A DNA stretch of 64,000 bases from contig NZ_JANZYO010000007.1 in assembly GCF_025506335.1 (NCBI RefSeq), forward strand, positions 124,001 through 188,000. Reading direction: 5' to 3'. How positions within the stretch are numbered: the first letter of the stretch is position 1; each line of letters begins with the position of its first letter. The stretch is from Mumia quercus (GTDB lineage: Bacteria > Actinomycetota > Actinomycetes > Propionibacteriales > Nocardioidaceae). Position numbers and translations under genes: made by a program. Of this stretch, positions 26,621 to 39,252 are shown in pieces. The notes beneath the pieces are model-generated. The model ran no database searches, was not told where the DNA came from, and worked only from the letters and a program-made list of their open reading frames with translations.

Positions 26621-27453
26621 CCGCCACGACCACCGACAACCAGATCGTCAGCGAGAAGCTCGACGCCGTCCTCGCCTCCGGACCGCGGCCTCCGCGCGCG
26701 AACGCCCTCACGACGACCCTCGCGTTCGGCTGGCGGGCGATCCTGCGGATCAAGCACGTCCCGGAGCAGCTCTTCGACGTGACGCTGTTCCCGATCATCT
26801 CGGTGCTGATGTTCACGTACCTGTTCGGCGGGGCTATCGCCGGTTCGACGAGCGCCTACCTGCAGTTCCTGCTGCCGGGGATCCTCGTCCAGACGGTCGT
26901 GATGATCACGATGTACACCGGGGTCGCGCTCAACACCGACATCGAGAAGGGCGTCTTCGACCGCATCCGCACCCTTCCGGTGTGGCGGCCGTCGGCGCTC
27001 GTGGGAGCGCTCCTCGGCGACGCGGTGCGCTACACGCTCGCGTCGATCTTCGTCGTCGCCCTCGGCCTGATCCTCGGCTACCGCCCGGACGGGGGCGCCG
27101 CGGGTGTCGTCGCCGGTGTCGCGGTGCTCATGGTGTTCTGCTTCGCGTTCAGCTGGATCTGGACCTGGGTCGGTCTGCTCGCGCGCAGCGCTCAGTCGGT
27201 GATGGGCATCAGCATGATGGTGCTGTTCCCGCTGGCCTTCCTCAGCCCCGTCTTCGTGGACCCGAAGACGATGCCCGAGTGGCTGCAGACCTTCGTCGAG
27301 ATCAACCCGATCTCCCACGCGGTCTACGCCGTCCGCGGGTTGATGTCGGGTGACTCCGTCGGTGACGAGGTCCTGTGGACCTTCATCGCCGCCGCGGTGC
27401 TCATCGCGATCTTCGCCCCGCTCACCATGCGGGCCTACACTCGCCGCCGCTGA
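26617..27453 (+). CDS. ABC-2 type permease (DrrB-like)
   Basis: 278 residues, six membrane helices. '[35 protein letters not shown]' and '[55 protein letters not shown]' are the conserved half of DrrB-type permeases, with '[26 protein letters not shown]' in the C-terminal part. Works with the preceding ATPase; the genes overlap by ATGA. Converges on prcA across a strong hairpin. Confidence 0.93.
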   Translation: MTATTTDNQIVSEKLDAVLASGPRPPRANALTTTLAFGWRAILRIKHVPEQLFDVTLFPIISVLMFTYLFGGAIAGSTSAYLQFLLPGILVQTVVMITMYTGVALNTDIEKGVFDRIRTLPVWRPSALVGALLGDAVRYTLASIFVVALGLILGYRPDGGAAGVVAGVAVLMVFCFAFSWIWTWVGLLARSAQSVMGISMMVLFPLAFLSPVFVDPKTMPEWLQTFVEINPISHAVYAVRGLMSGDSVGDEVLWTFIAAAVLIAIFAPLTMRAYTRRR

Positions 27454-27458
27454 CCGGA

Positions 27459-27497
27459 GCTCGCCGCCGGCCGACCTGGGATCAGCCGGCGGCGAGC
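27459..27497. terminator. Hairpin between ABC permease and prcA
   Basis: GCTCGCCGCCGGC (27459-27471) and its perfect complement (27485-27497) flank a 13-nt loop. It sits between convergent genes and includes the last prcA codons. No T-run. Termination in both directions is inferred. Confidence 0.6.
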
Positions 27498-28180
27498 GCC
27501 GCCTCGATCTGCGCCGTCGAGATCCGCTTGAACTTGCGGGGCTGGGTGCGCGTACGGTCGAGCACCGCGACCTCGAGCTGCGACGCGGTGAGCGTCCGTG
27601 GGGCCGCGTCGTCGTGCCCGAGGGCCTTGGCGGCGAGCAAGATGGCGTCGTCGAGCCCGAGCCCGTCGGTGTAGTGGTCCTTGAGGTAGCCCTCCACCGA
27701 CTCCGCCTGTCCGCCCATCACGGCGTGCGCCTGGACGTCGGCGACGGAGCCGTCGTACGTGAGGCGGTAGATCTGGTCCTGCTCCGGTGTCACCCCCACC
27801 TCGGCCACGAACAGCTCCACCTCGTACGGCTTCTCGCCGCCGGAGGAGAAGATCGTCCCGAGCGTCTGGGCGTACGCGTTGGCGAGGCCGCGGCCGGTCA
27901 CGTCGCTGCGGTCGTACGAGTAGCCGCGCAGGTCGGCGAGACGGACGCCCGCGATGCGCAGGTTCTCGAACTCGTTGTAGCGCCCCACGGCCGCGAACCC
28001 GATGCGGTCGTAGATCTCGCTGATCTTGTGCAACGCGTTGGACTGGTTCTCGGCGACGAAGAGCACGCCGTCGGCGTACTGGACGACCACGACGCTGCGG
28101 CCGCGGGCGATCCCCTTGCGCGCGAAGTCCGCGCGGTCCTTCATCAGCTGCTCGGGCGAGACGTAGAACCCTGCGCTCAC
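27482..28180 (-). CDS. prcA: 20S proteasome alpha subunit PrcA
   Basis: 232 residues. Begins '[44 protein letters not shown]', the actinobacterial alpha-subunit start including the gate-forming N-terminus, and keeps the alpha-type '[24 protein letters not shown]'. Alpha rings gate the proteasome and dock the ARC/Mpa ATPase. GTG start with an AGAGAGG ribosome binding site, 48 bp after prcB; co-transcribed. No catalytic threonine, as expected for alpha. Confidence 0.96.
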   Translation of the reverse strand: MSAGFYVSPEQLMKDRADFARKGIARGRSVVVVQYADGVLFVAENQSNALHKISEIYDRIGFAAVGRYNEFENLRIAGVRLADLRGYSYDRSDVTGRGLANAYAQTLGTIFSSGGEKPYEVELFVAEVGVTPEQDQIYRLTYDGSVADVQAHAVMGGQAESVEGYLKDHYTDGLGLDDAILLAAKALGHDDAAPRTLTASQLEVAVLDRTRTQPRKFKRISTAQIEAALAAG

Positions 28181-28228
28181 GGGATTCCTCTCTGGTTCTG
28201 GGACGACGGTCAGGACGGTCGGGCGGGA

Positions 28229-29044
28229 CTACTCCAGCGGAGCCGACGGGCCGTCGGGTCGGGTCATCCGACCACCGATGACCCGGTCGGCGATCGCCGC
28301 CGTCGTGTCGTCGTCGTACGCGCGGTAGCCGGCAGCCGTGATCACGGCGACCATCGGGAAGATCCGGCGGGTCAGGTCGGGCCCGCCCGTCGCCGAGTCG
28401 TCGTCGGCCGCGTCGTACAGCGCCTGGATGCAGGCCGTGACCGTCTCGGTCTCGTCGAGGTCGGGCCGGTAGAGCTTCTTGAGGGCGCCACGCGCGAACA
28501 TCGAGCCGGAGCCGACGGAGTGGAACGACCGCTCCTCGTTGCGGTTGCCGGTGACGTCGAAGACGAAGATGCGGCCGACCTCGGCCTCGAGGTCGTACGC
28601 GGCGAAGAGGGGGACGACGGCCAGCCCCTGCATGGCCATCGCGAGGTTGTTGCGGATGAGGGTCGCGAGGCGGTTGGCCTTGCCGTCAGTCGACAGCGGC
28701 GTGCCCTCGATCTTCTCGTAGTGCTCGAGCTCGAGCTGGAACAACCGCGTCATCTCGACCGCGATGCCCGCGGTGCCGGCGATGCCGACGGCGGAGAACT
28801 CGTCGGCCGGGAAGACCTTCTGGATGTCGCGCTGGGCGATCACGTTGCCCATGGTCGCGCGGCGGTCGCCCGCCATCACGACACCGCCGGGGAAGGTCGC
28901 CGCCACGATCGTCGTCGCGTGCGTGACCTGCTGCGTCACCGTCGCCTCGCCCAGCCGAGCAGACGGGAGGAGCTCAGGCTGGTGCCGGGCGAGGAACTCG
29001 CTGAAGGAGGAAGAACCGGAGGTCAGGAAGGCCTCTGGCAGCAT
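28229..29044 (-). CDS. prcB: 20S proteasome beta subunit PrcB
   Basis: 271 residues. A propeptide of about 40 residues ends before '[27 protein letters not shown]', so self-cleavage should expose Thr41 as the catalytic nucleophile; the Asp and Lys/Arg of the active site lie in 'AGDRRAT'. It forms the inner degradative rings. The ATG overlaps the pup stop codon (TGATG), so translation is coupled. The upstream in-frame extension beyond 29044 runs through pup and is not used. Confidence 0.96.
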   Translation of the reverse strand: MLPEAFLTSGSSSFSEFLARHQPELLPSARLGEATVTQQVTHATTIVAATFPGGVVMAGDRRATMGNVIAQRDIQKVFPADEFSAVGIAGTAGIAVEMTRLFQLELEHYEKIEGTPLSTDGKANRLATLIRNNLAMAMQGLAVVPLFAAYDLEAEVGRIFVFDVTGNRNEERSFHSVGSGSMFARGALKKLYRPDLDETETVTACIQALYDAADDDSATGGPDLTRRIFPMVAVITAAGYRAYDDDTTAAIADRVIGGRMTRPDGPSAPLE

Positions 29045-29253
29045 CACTGCCCACCCTTCTGCACGAAGCTGCGGACGAACTCCTCGGCGTTCTCCTCGAG
29101 GACGTCGTCGATCTCGTCGAGGATGGAGTCGATGTCGTCGTCGAGCTTCTCCTTGCGCTCCGCGACATCCTCCGCGGGCGTGACCTCGACGTCCTCCTCG
29201 GAATCGGTGCTCTTGCGTGTGGTCTTGTGCTGCTGTCCGCCGTCGCGTGCCAT
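29044..29253 (-). CDS. pup: Prokaryotic ubiquitin-like protein Pup
   Basis: 69 residues, disordered and acidic, with a central '[36 protein letters not shown]' that forms the Mpa-binding helix. It ends in Gly-Gly-Gln, so Dop must deamidate the final Gln before ligation. ATG 29253 is 5 nt from AGGAGG (29259-29264, minus strand), favouring it over the GTG one codon earlier. It overlaps prcB. Confidence 0.97.
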   Translation of the reverse strand: MARDGGQQHKTTRKSTDSEEDVEVTPAEDVAERKEKLDDDIDSILDEIDDVLEENAEEFVRSFVQKGGQ

Positions 29254-29679
29254 CACAACCTCCTCGAGTCGGCTGTCCGTGCCGTGGTCTCGACCCTATA
29301 CCGCGCGGGTGACGGAGCGTGGTCGACTTCGCCCGCCGCGAACGCCCCCGCTCCCCCGCTCGCGAGAGACCCCCAGCCCTGCGGCGAGAGACTTCGGCGG
29401 TGAAGACTGCCCGGATGGGAGGTCGGGGCAGAACACGACCCACGACTGGCGCGCAGCGGTCGACGTCGCGCACCTCGCAGCAGTACGCGCGTCGTCGGCG
29501 ACGGGACCCGCGGGACGCCCGTGCGCTCCTGGACGGCCCCGACCTTCTCACCTCTCACCCCGGAAGCGCTCGACGTCCTCGCAGGTGCGAGCACACGCCA
29601 TCTTGAGGTGGAGCTGCGCATCGCGTGATCCTCTCGCGACAGTGCGGGGAGTCTCTCGCGAGCGGGAACCGAGGATGGG
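29254..29679. other. Repeat-bounded gap between dop and pup
   Basis: 426 bp without a convincing gene. Besides the pup ribosome binding site, it holds the two-sided 22-bp-period repeat described separately. Inside, a frame open from 29404 to 29625 has no ATG and ends at TGA 29626-29628 just before the right-hand repeat; another frame (29319-29606) codes for an Arg-rich sequence unlike a protein. A decayed gene or a spacer are both possible. The dop and pup genes are usually adjacent, so this gap is unusual. Confidence 0.5.
29355..29666. repeat. Inverted 22-bp-period repeat pair (variant sequence)
   Basis: CCCGCTCGCGAGAGAC (29355-29370) and GTCTCTCGCGAGCGGG (29651-29666) are perfect 16-bp inverted repeats. 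GCGAGAGAC recurs on the left at 29362 and 29384 (22-bp period); on the right TCCTCTCGC/GTCTCTCGC occur at 29629 and 29651 (again 22 bp). The layout matches the arrays at 16630-17048 although the core sequence differs (GCGAGAGAC against GCGAGTCAC). Confidence 0.75.
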
Positions 29680-31197
29680 TCAGCGGCCGGTGATGGCGTC
29701 GAACAGGCTCTGGGCGCTGTCGTTCTCCTCGAACAGACGGCCGACGTGCTCGCGGGTGCCGCGCAAGGGCTCCATGGTCGGGATCCGCTGCAGAGTGTCG
29801 CGGCCCGGGAGGTCGAAGATCACCGAGTCCCAGGACGCGGCCGCGACCGCCTCGGGATAGCGGGACAGGCACTGACCACGGAAGTACGCGCGGGTGTCCT
29901 CCGGCGGCTCCGTGACGGCACGCTCGATCTCGGCGTCGGAGAGAAGACGCTTCATCCGGCCCGTCCGTACGAGGCGGTGGTAGAGGCCCTTCTCCGGGCG
30001 GAGGTCGGCGTACTGGAGGTCGACGAGGTGGAGCTTGGCGTGGTCCCAGTCGAGCCCGTCGCGCTCGCGGTACGACTCCAGCAACGACAGCTTGGCGACC
30101 CAGTCGAGCTCGTCGCGCAGCGTCATCGGGTCGTTGCCGAGCCGGGTGAGGACCGACTCCCACCTGTCGAGCACGTCCTTGGTCTGGCCCGCGCCGAGGT
30201 CGACGTCGTCATCGGCCTGCTCCACGAACGCGACCGCCTTCTCGAGGTAGATCCACTGCAGGTCGAGAGCGGTGACGCTCCTGCCGTCCGCGAGGTCGAC
30301 CGTGGTCTGCAGCGAGGGGTCGTGCGAGATCGCGTGGAGGGCGTTGACCGGCTGCGCCAGCTCGAGACCGCTGTCGAGGAACCTCGCCTCGATCATCGCC
30401 AGCACCAAGGAGGTCGTCCCGAGCTTGAGGTACGCCGAGATCTCGGCGAGGTTGGCGTCGCCGATGATCACGTGGAGACGCCGGTACTTGGACGGGTCGG
30501 CGTGCGGCTCGTCTCGCGTGTTGATGATCGGGCGCTTGAGCGTCGTCTCCAGGCCCACGCCGACCTCGAAGTAGTCGGCACGCTGGCTGATCTGGAACCC
30601 GCTCTCCGACCCGTCCTGCTGGCGCCCGACGCGGCCGGCCCCGCATACCACCTGCCGCGAGACGAAGAACGGCGTCAGGTGCTCGACGATCGCTCCGAAG
30701 GGCACGTCGCGCCGCATCATGTAGTTCTCGTGGGAGCCGTACGAGGCGCCCTTGTTGTCGACGTTGTTCTTGTAGAGCAGCAGCCCAGGCGATCCGGGCA
30801 TCTGGGAAGCCAGGTCGGCCCCGCGCTGCATCACGAGCTCGCCGGCCTTCTCCCAGAGCACGACGTCGCGCGGCGTCGTGCACTCGGGCGTCGCGTACTC
30901 CGGGTGAGCGTGGTCGACGTACAGACGCGCACCGTTGGTGAGGATGACGTTGGCGAGACCGAGGTCCTCGTCGGTGAGCTGGGTCGGATCGGCGCGGTCG
31001 CGGCTCAGGTCGAACCCGCGGGCGTCGCGGAGCGGGTTCTCCTCCTCGAAGTCCCAGCGCGCGCGACGGGTGAGCCCGTGAGCGCTGGCGTACGCGTTCA
31101 CGACCTGGGTCGACGCCACCATCTGGTTGGCTGTGGGCTGCCCCTTCACCGAGATGCCGTACTCGACCTCGGACCCCATCACCCGTCGCACCGTCAT
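29680..31197 (-). CDS. dop: Pup deamidase/depupylase Dop
   Basis: 505 residues. Same fold as PafA, beginning '[14 protein letters not shown]', with '[16 protein letters not shown]' (catalytic Asp) and '[39 protein letters not shown]'. The extra segment '[31 protein letters not shown]' corresponds to the Dop-specific loop absent from PafA. It deamidates the Pup C-terminal Gln and removes Pup from substrates, using ATP as a cofactor. TAGGCT (31204-31209, minus strand) ends 6 nt before the ATG: leaderless. Confidence 0.96.
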   Translation of the reverse strand: MTVRRVMGSEVEYGISVKGQPTANQMVASTQVVNAYASAHGLTRRARWDFEEENPLRDARGFDLSRDRADPTQLTDEDLGLANVILTNGARLYVDHAHPEYATPECTTPRDVVLWEKAGELVMQRGADLASQMPGSPGLLLYKNNVDNKGASYGSHENYMMRRDVPFGAIVEHLTPFFVSRQVVCGAGRVGRQQDGSESGFQISQRADYFEVGVGLETTLKRPIINTRDEPHADPSKYRRLHVIIGDANLAEISAYLKLGTTSLVLAMIEARFLDSGLELAQPVNALHAISHDPSLQTTVDLADGRSVTALDLQWIYLEKAVAFVEQADDDVDLGAGQTKDVLDRWESVLTRLGNDPMTLRDELDWVAKLSLLESYRERDGLDWDHAKLHLVDLQYADLRPEKGLYHRLVRTGRMKRLLSDAEIERAVTEPPEDTRAYFRGQCLSRYPEAVAAASWDSVIFDLPGRDTLQRIPTMEPLRGTREHVGRLFEENDSAQSLFDAITGR

Positions 31198-31258
31198 GTC
31201 GCCAGCCTAGCCACCGCGCGCCCGCTTTCCTTGGCGCTGCGCTGGGAGGATGGCGTAC

Positions 31259-31774
31259 GTGGACGAGATCGTGGCCCTTTACGACCGTGACGGCAACCCC
31301 TGCGGGAGTGCACCCCGCTCGCGCGTGCGGCGCGACAACCTGCACCACGCGGCGACGGCCGTGGTGGTGCTCGACCCTGCGGGACAGGTGTACGTGCACC
31401 GTCGGACCGAGAGCAAGGACGTCTATCCCGGCCTGTACGACGTCTGTGCTGGCGGCGTCCTCCTGGCGGGTGAAGATCCCTACGACGGTGCCGTCCGCGA
31501 GGTCGAGGAAGAGCTCGGGGTGTCGGGCGTGCCGGTGGTGCCGATCTTCAGAGGCGCGTACGAGGACTCCCACACGTCGTACGAGGCCTTCGGCTACCTC
31601 GTGGAGGGCTGGGCCGGACTGGTGCGCTGGCAGCCGGAGGAGGTCGCGTGGGGCGGCTGGATGCCGCTCCAGGAGGTCGTGGCACGGCTCGACGACCCCG
31701 GCTGGCCCCTCGTGCCCGACTCGCACGCCCTGGTGGGACCCTGGCTCCGCGACCGCGCCGCAAGCCCCCGGTGA
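31259..31774 (+). CDS. NUDIX hydrolase
   Basis: 171 residues. The NUDIX box 'GGVLLAGEDPYDGAVREVEEELGV' is complete, within a fold like isopentenyl-diphosphate isomerase-type NUDIX proteins ('HHAATAVVVLDPAGQVYVHRRTESKDVYPGLYDVCAGG'). It hydrolyses a nucleoside-diphosphate-linked or similar substrate; which one is unknown. Start chosen at GTG 31259, which sits 9 nt after GGGAGG (31244-31249); the in-frame ATG at 31250 would touch that site. Divergent from dop. Confidence 0.85.
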   Translation: MDEIVALYDRDGNPCGSAPRSRVRRDNLHHAATAVVVLDPAGQVYVHRRTESKDVYPGLYDVCAGGVLLAGEDPYDGAVREVEEELGVSGVPVVPIFRGAYEDSHTSYEAFGYLVEGWAGLVRWQPEEVAWGGWMPLQEVVARLDDPGWPLVPDSHALVGPWLRDRAASPR

Positions 31775-31978
31775 TCGAGGAGGGCGGAGCGCCAGCCCCT
31801 TCCGATGGTCGAGGAGGGGAGCGCCAGCGGAGCCCGTATCGAGACCCCCAGGGGCTCGGCTACTCGACCAACCTTTCCGCGCGGCACTCCGATGGTCGAG
31901 TAGGGCGGAGCGCCAGCGGAGCCCGTATCGAGACCCAGGTCTCGATACGCCTCGCCCAGGGGCTCGGCTACTCGACCA
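31771..31978. repeat. REP-like palindromic repeats, copies A/B
   Basis: The complete copy (31893-31978) has perfect 10-bp ends, TGGTCGAGTA and TACTCGACCA, and contains GGCGGAGCGCCAGCGGAGCC and an inner CGTATCGAGACC/GGTCTCGATACG stem. A second copy (31806-31870) lacks the inner right arm, and a fragment (31771-31799) precedes it. The same element occurs twice at 54669-54859. It lies between the 3' ends of the NUDIX gene and metH. Confidence 0.9.
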
Positions 31979-31990
31979 ACGGGGTACGCG

Positions 31991-35836
<3,846 letters not shown>

Positions 35837-35860
35837 GCGGACGGATGGGCGGGCCCCTGC

Positions 35861-36340
35861 CTAGGTGAGCGGCTTGCCCAGGAAGACCGACTTCGGGTCT
35901 TCGGCGTAGTAGCCGAACGGCGAGACGTCGGTGTAGCCCGAGGCCCGGTAGAGCGCGATCGCCTCCGGCTGCGGCCGTCCGGTCTCGAGCACCATGGTCG
36001 TCGCTCCCGCAGCACGGGCGGACTCCTCAAGCCACGCGAGGACGGTACGGGCGAGGCCGCGCCGCCGGACGCTCTCGCGCACGTACATCCGCCGGACCTC
36101 GGCACGCCCCTCCCCCAGCATCCGCCACCCGCCGGTGGCGACGGGCGCCCCGGCGGCATCGTAGGCGACCGCGAAGAGCCCGTCGGGCGCCTCGAACTCC
36201 GCAGGATCGGTCGGGCTGACGTCGTGGATGCCGTAGCGCTGCGCGTAGAGCGCCTGGACCTCCTCGATGAGGAGCGCGGCGTCCGGGTGGTCGTACGGGA
36301 CGACCCGGATGGCGAGCGCGGGGCTGGTGGGCGTCGTCAC
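35861..36340 (-). CDS. GNAT family N-acetyltransferase
   Basis: 159 residues: 'VRRMYVRESVRRRGLARTVLAWLEESARAAGATTMVLETGRPQPEAIALYRASGYTDV' is the GNAT acetyl-CoA site and following strands. Start taken at GTG 36340 because a CACAAT -10-like box ends 7 nt upstream and includes the alternative ATG at 36349. Its stop is 24 nt before metH, so the two may be co-transcribed. Substrate unknown; similar proteins include polyamine and amino-group acetyltransferases. Confidence 0.85.
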   Translation of the reverse strand: MTTPTSPALAIRVVPYDHPDAALLIEEVQALYAQRYGIHDVSPTDPAEFEAPDGLFAVAYDAAGAPVATGGWRMLGEGRAEVRRMYVRESVRRRGLARTVLAWLEESARAAGATTMVLETGRPQPEAIALYRASGYTDVSPFGYYAEDPKSVFLGKPLT

Positions 36341-36369
36341 GCGTCCCATTGTGCGACGGCCACGGGCCG

Positions 36370-36418
36370 CGGTGAGCCTGGTCCCACCGGACGGACCGGG
36401 GTGGGACCAGGCTCACCG
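36370..36418 (-). terminator. Long perfect hairpin after arc/mpa
   Basis: Positions 36370-36388 pair with 36400-36418 over 19 bp (core GGTGAGCCTGGTCCCAC), leaving an 11-nt loop. It begins 8 bp beyond the proteasomal ATPase stop codon on the minus strand. No T-run follows. The position favours transcription termination. Confidence 0.7.
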
Positions 36419-36426
36419 GGCGGCGG

Positions 36427-38187
36427 TCAGAGGTACTGGCCGGTGTTGGCGACCGTGTCGATCGAGCGCCCGGGCTCGCTGCCCTGCTTGCCGGAGATGA
36501 GCGTACGGATGAAGACGATCCGCTCGCCCTTCTTGCCGGAGATGCGGGCCCAGTCGTCGGGGTTGGTCGTGTTGGGGAGGTCCTCGTTCTCCTTGAACTC
36601 GTCGAGGCACGCCTGCAGGAGGTGCTGGACGCGCAAACCCTTCTGGCGCAGCTCGAGGAAGTCCTTGATCGCCATCTTCTTGGCGCGGTCGACGATGTTC
36701 TGGATCATCGCGCCGGAGTTGAAGTCCTTGAAGTAGAGGACCTCCTTGTCACCGTTGGCGTAGGTGACCTCGAGGAAGCGGTTCTCCTCGGACTCGGTGT
36801 ACATCCGCTCGACCGTGCGCTGGATCATGCCGTTGACGCACGCGACGCGGTCGCCGCCGAACTCGGCGAGGTCGTCCTCGTGGAGCGGCAGGCTGGGCGT
36901 CAGGTACTTCGAGAAGATGTCGCGCGCCGACTCCGCGTCCGGACGCTCGATCTTGATCTTCACGTCGAGCCGGCCCGGACGCAGGATCGCGGGGTCGATC
37001 ATGTCCTCGCGGTTGGACGCGCCGATCACGAGGACGTTCTCGAGACCCTCGACGCCGTCGATCTCGCTCAGCAGCTGCGGGACGATCGTGTTCTCGACGT
37101 CGGAGGACACGCCCGACCCGCGGGTGCGGAAGAGCGAGTCCATCTCGTCGAAGAACACGATGACCGGCGTGCCCTCGGACGCCTTCTCCCGCGCCCGCTG
37201 GAACACGAGACGGATGTGGCGCTCGGTCTCGCCGACGTACTTGTTGAGCAGCTCGGGACCCTTGATGTTGAGGAAGTACGAGCGGCCCTCCTCCCCCGTC
37301 TTTGCCGACACCTTCTTGGCGAGCGAGCTCGCCACCGCCTTCGCGATCAGCGTCTTGCCGCAGCCGGGCGGGCCGTACAGGAGGACGCCCTTCGGCGGCT
37401 TGAGCTCGTGCTCGACGAAGATCTCCGGGTAGAGGTACGGCAGCTCGACCGCGTCGCGGATCGACTCGATCTGCCCGTGGAGGCCGCCGATGCTCGAGTA
37501 GTCGATGTCCGGGACCTCCTCCAGCACGAGCTCCTCGACCTCGGACTTGGGGACGCGCTCGTACACGTAGCCGGCTCGGGAGTCGAGCAGCAGCGAGTCG
37601 CCCGCTCGGAGCTTCTCGTCGTGCAAGGAGTCGGCGATGCGGGCGATCCGCTCCTCGTCGGCGTTGCCGATGACGAGGACACGCTCACCGTCGGCGAGCA
37701 GCTCCTTGAGCATGACGACCTCACCGACCTGCTCGTACTCGAGAGCCGCAACGACGTTGAGCGCCTCGTTGAGGATGACCTCCTGGCCACGGCGCAGGTC
37801 CTCGACCTCGACCGACGGGCTCACGTTGACCCGCAGCTTGCGGCCCCCGGTGAAGACGTCGACGGTGTCGTCGTCGTTGTGCTGGATGAACGTCCCGAAG
37901 CCGGTCGGCGGCTGCGCGAGCCGGTCGACCTCCTCCTTGAGCGAGAGGATCTGGTCGCGGGCCTCCCGCAGCGTGTCACCGAGGCGGGCGTTCTGCGCCG
38001 TCACGGCCGCGAGCCGCGCCTCGGTCTCGGCCAGCCGCGCGTCCACCGACGAGTCCGGACGCCCGCTCGCGAGTCGCTGGCGGAGGTGCTCCACCTCCGC
38101 GCGCAGGTAGTCGATCTCGGCCTGCTGCTGGAGCAGGGTCTGCTCGGTCTCGTGCGGACGCCGGTCGCTGTGGTCGAACTCGGTCAT
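36427..38187 (-). CDS. arc: Proteasome-associated AAA ATPase (ARC/Mpa)
   Basis: 586 residues. N-terminal coiled coil (about 10-85, '[25 protein letters not shown]...[18 protein letters not shown]') binds Pup; tandem OB domains follow ('[20 protein letters not shown]'); the AAA module has Walker A 'GPPGCGKT' and Walker B '[12 protein letters not shown]'. The C-terminus GQYL is the HbYX-like tail that docks into PrcA. It unfolds pupylated proteins into the proteasome. Start at ATG 38187, which has GGAGGG 6 nt upstream; the longer frame to 38280 lacks support. Confidence 0.96.
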   Translation of the reverse strand: MTEFDHSDRRPHETEQTLLQQQAEIDYLRAEVEHLRQRLASGRPDSSVDARLAETEARLAAVTAQNARLGDTLREARDQILSLKEEVDRLAQPPTGFGTFIQHNDDDTVDVFTGGRKLRVNVSPSVEVEDLRRGQEVILNEALNVVAALEYEQVGEVVMLKELLADGERVLVIGNADEERIARIADSLHDEKLRAGDSLLLDSRAGYVYERVPKSEVEELVLEEVPDIDYSSIGGLHGQIESIRDAVELPYLYPEIFVEHELKPPKGVLLYGPPGCGKTLIAKAVASSLAKKVSAKTGEEGRSYFLNIKGPELLNKYVGETERHIRLVFQRAREKASEGTPVIVFFDEMDSLFRTRGSGVSSDVENTIVPQLLSEIDGVEGLENVLVIGASNREDMIDPAILRPGRLDVKIKIERPDAESARDIFSKYLTPSLPLHEDDLAEFGGDRVACVNGMIQRTVERMYTESEENRFLEVTYANGDKEVLYFKDFNSGAMIQNIVDRAKKMAIKDFLELRQKGLRVQHLLQACLDEFKENEDLPNTTNPDDWARISGKKGERIVFIRTLISGKQGSEPGRSIDTVANTGQYL

Positions 38188-38355
38188 GTCGTACCCTCCC
38201 GCGAAGGCCACCCCACCGTCGACCCCGACACCGCCGGGGTCGTCCCGTGGCGCGGCGTGCTGCTCCTCGTGTGTCGACACTACCCGCAGGAAGTGACGAT
38301 TCGCTCGGGTCGGCGCGCGGTTGCTCGCAAAGAGATACGACCGGTGTGATTCAGG

Positions 38356-39252
38356 TCACTCCGGGAGGTCGACGGGACGCGGGCCGGTGTAGTCGGGCCC
38401 GTACGCTCCGGGGGCGGGGCGGCGCTTCTTCGCGAGCGTGCGGTGGCCGTGGGCCATCCGGCGCGCCGTGACCAAGAAGGCCGTGTGGCCGTTCATCGAG
38501 TGCTCCGGACGCACCGCAAGGCCCTCGAGGTGCCAGCCACGCTGCATGGTCTCCCACGCGGCGGGCTCGGCGAACTCGCCGTGAGCACGGATCGTCTCCA
38601 CGACGCGCGACATCTGGGTCGTCGTCGCGACGTAGCAGCAGAGGATCCCGCCGGGGGCGAGGACGCGGCCGGCGAGCGCGACGTACTCCCAGGGATCGAC
38701 CATGTCGAGGATCATGCGGTCGACCTCGGTGTCGGTGACGGCCTCACCGAGCTCGCCGACGGTCAGGCGCCACGCCGGGTGCGGTCCGCCGAAGAACTGC
38801 TCGACGTTGCGGGTGGCGATCTCGGCGAAGTCCTCGCGCTGCTCGTACGACGAGACGAGGCCCGTCTCCCCGACAGCGCGCAGGAGGAAGGTGGTGAGGG
38901 CGCCGGAGCCGGCACCGGCCTCCAGGACGCGTGCGCCGGGGAAGATGTCCGCGAAGGTGACGATCTGGGTGGCGTCCTTCGGGTAGATCACCGCCGCCCC
39001 GCGCGGCATCGAGGTCGTGTACTCGTGCATCAGCGGGCGGAAGACGAGGTACTGGCCGCCCAGCGAGGACTCGACGACGATCCCCTCAGGCTGTCCGATG
39101 AGGTCGTCGTGGGCGATCTCTCCGAACTTCGTGAAGAACTTCTTGCCCTCCTCGAGCTGGATGTTGTGGCGACGGCCCTTGGCGTCGGTGAGGCGGACCC
39201 ACTCCCCTGCCGACATCGGACCGCGGTGCACCCCCGAGAGGCGCTCATCCAT
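38356..39252 (-). CDS. trmI: tRNA (adenine58-N1)-methyltransferase TrmI
   Basis: 298 residues. N-terminal beta domain ('WVRLTDAKGRRHNIQLEEGKKFFTKFGEIAHDDLIG'), then the SAM-binding fold with motif I 'VLEAGAGSGALTTFLL' and the characteristic 'ILDMVDPWEYVALAGRVLAPGGILCCYVATTTQM'. It methylates A58 in the T-loop of tRNAs. Start at ATG 39252, overlapping the end of the upstream protease gene by 8 bp. Corresponds in position to mycobacterial Rv2118c near the proteasomal ATPase. Confidence 0.93.
   Translation of the reverse strand: MDERLSGVHRGPMSAGEWVRLTDAKGRRHNIQLEEGKKFFTKFGEIAHDDLIGQPEGIVVESSLGGQYLVFRPLMHEYTTSMPRGAAVIYPKDATQIVTFADIFPGARVLEAGAGSGALTTFLLRAVGETGLVSSYEQREDFAEIATRNVEQFFGGPHPAWRLTVGELGEAVTDTEVDRMILDMVDPWEYVALAGRVLAPGGILCCYVATTTQMSRVVETIRAHGEFAEPAAWETMQRGWHLEGLAVRPEHSMNGHTAFLVTARRMAHGHRTLAKKRRPAPGAYGPDYTGPRPVDLPE

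Noticed and set aside
29319-29606. 95-codon Arg-rich plus-strand frame in the dop-pup gap
   Set aside because: Composition (Arg, Pro, Ser, Thr) is that of random high-G+C sequence, with no ribosome binding site, and it crosses the left repeat.
29404-29628. Stop-free frame between the 22-bp-period repeats in the dop-pup gap
   Set aside because: It has no ATG at its beginning and no recognisable motif. It was kept only as a remark, since a decayed gene cannot be excluded.
27350-29860. 836-codon plus-strand frame across the prcA, prcB and pup genes
   Set aside because: It crosses several well-identified genes and an intergenic repeat region; its composition is that of an antisense shadow.
31837-31978. 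Repeat cluster considered as a CRISPR array
   Set aside because: The units are palindromic mosaics in tandem or decayed form without regular unique spacers, and no cas genes are near; the RecB-like nuclease at 40.5 kb belongs to a conserved non-Cas family.
35837-36340. Cobalamin riboswitch upstream of metH
   Set aside because: Only 24 bp separate metH from the acetyltransferase gene, and no B12-box-like sequence was seen there.
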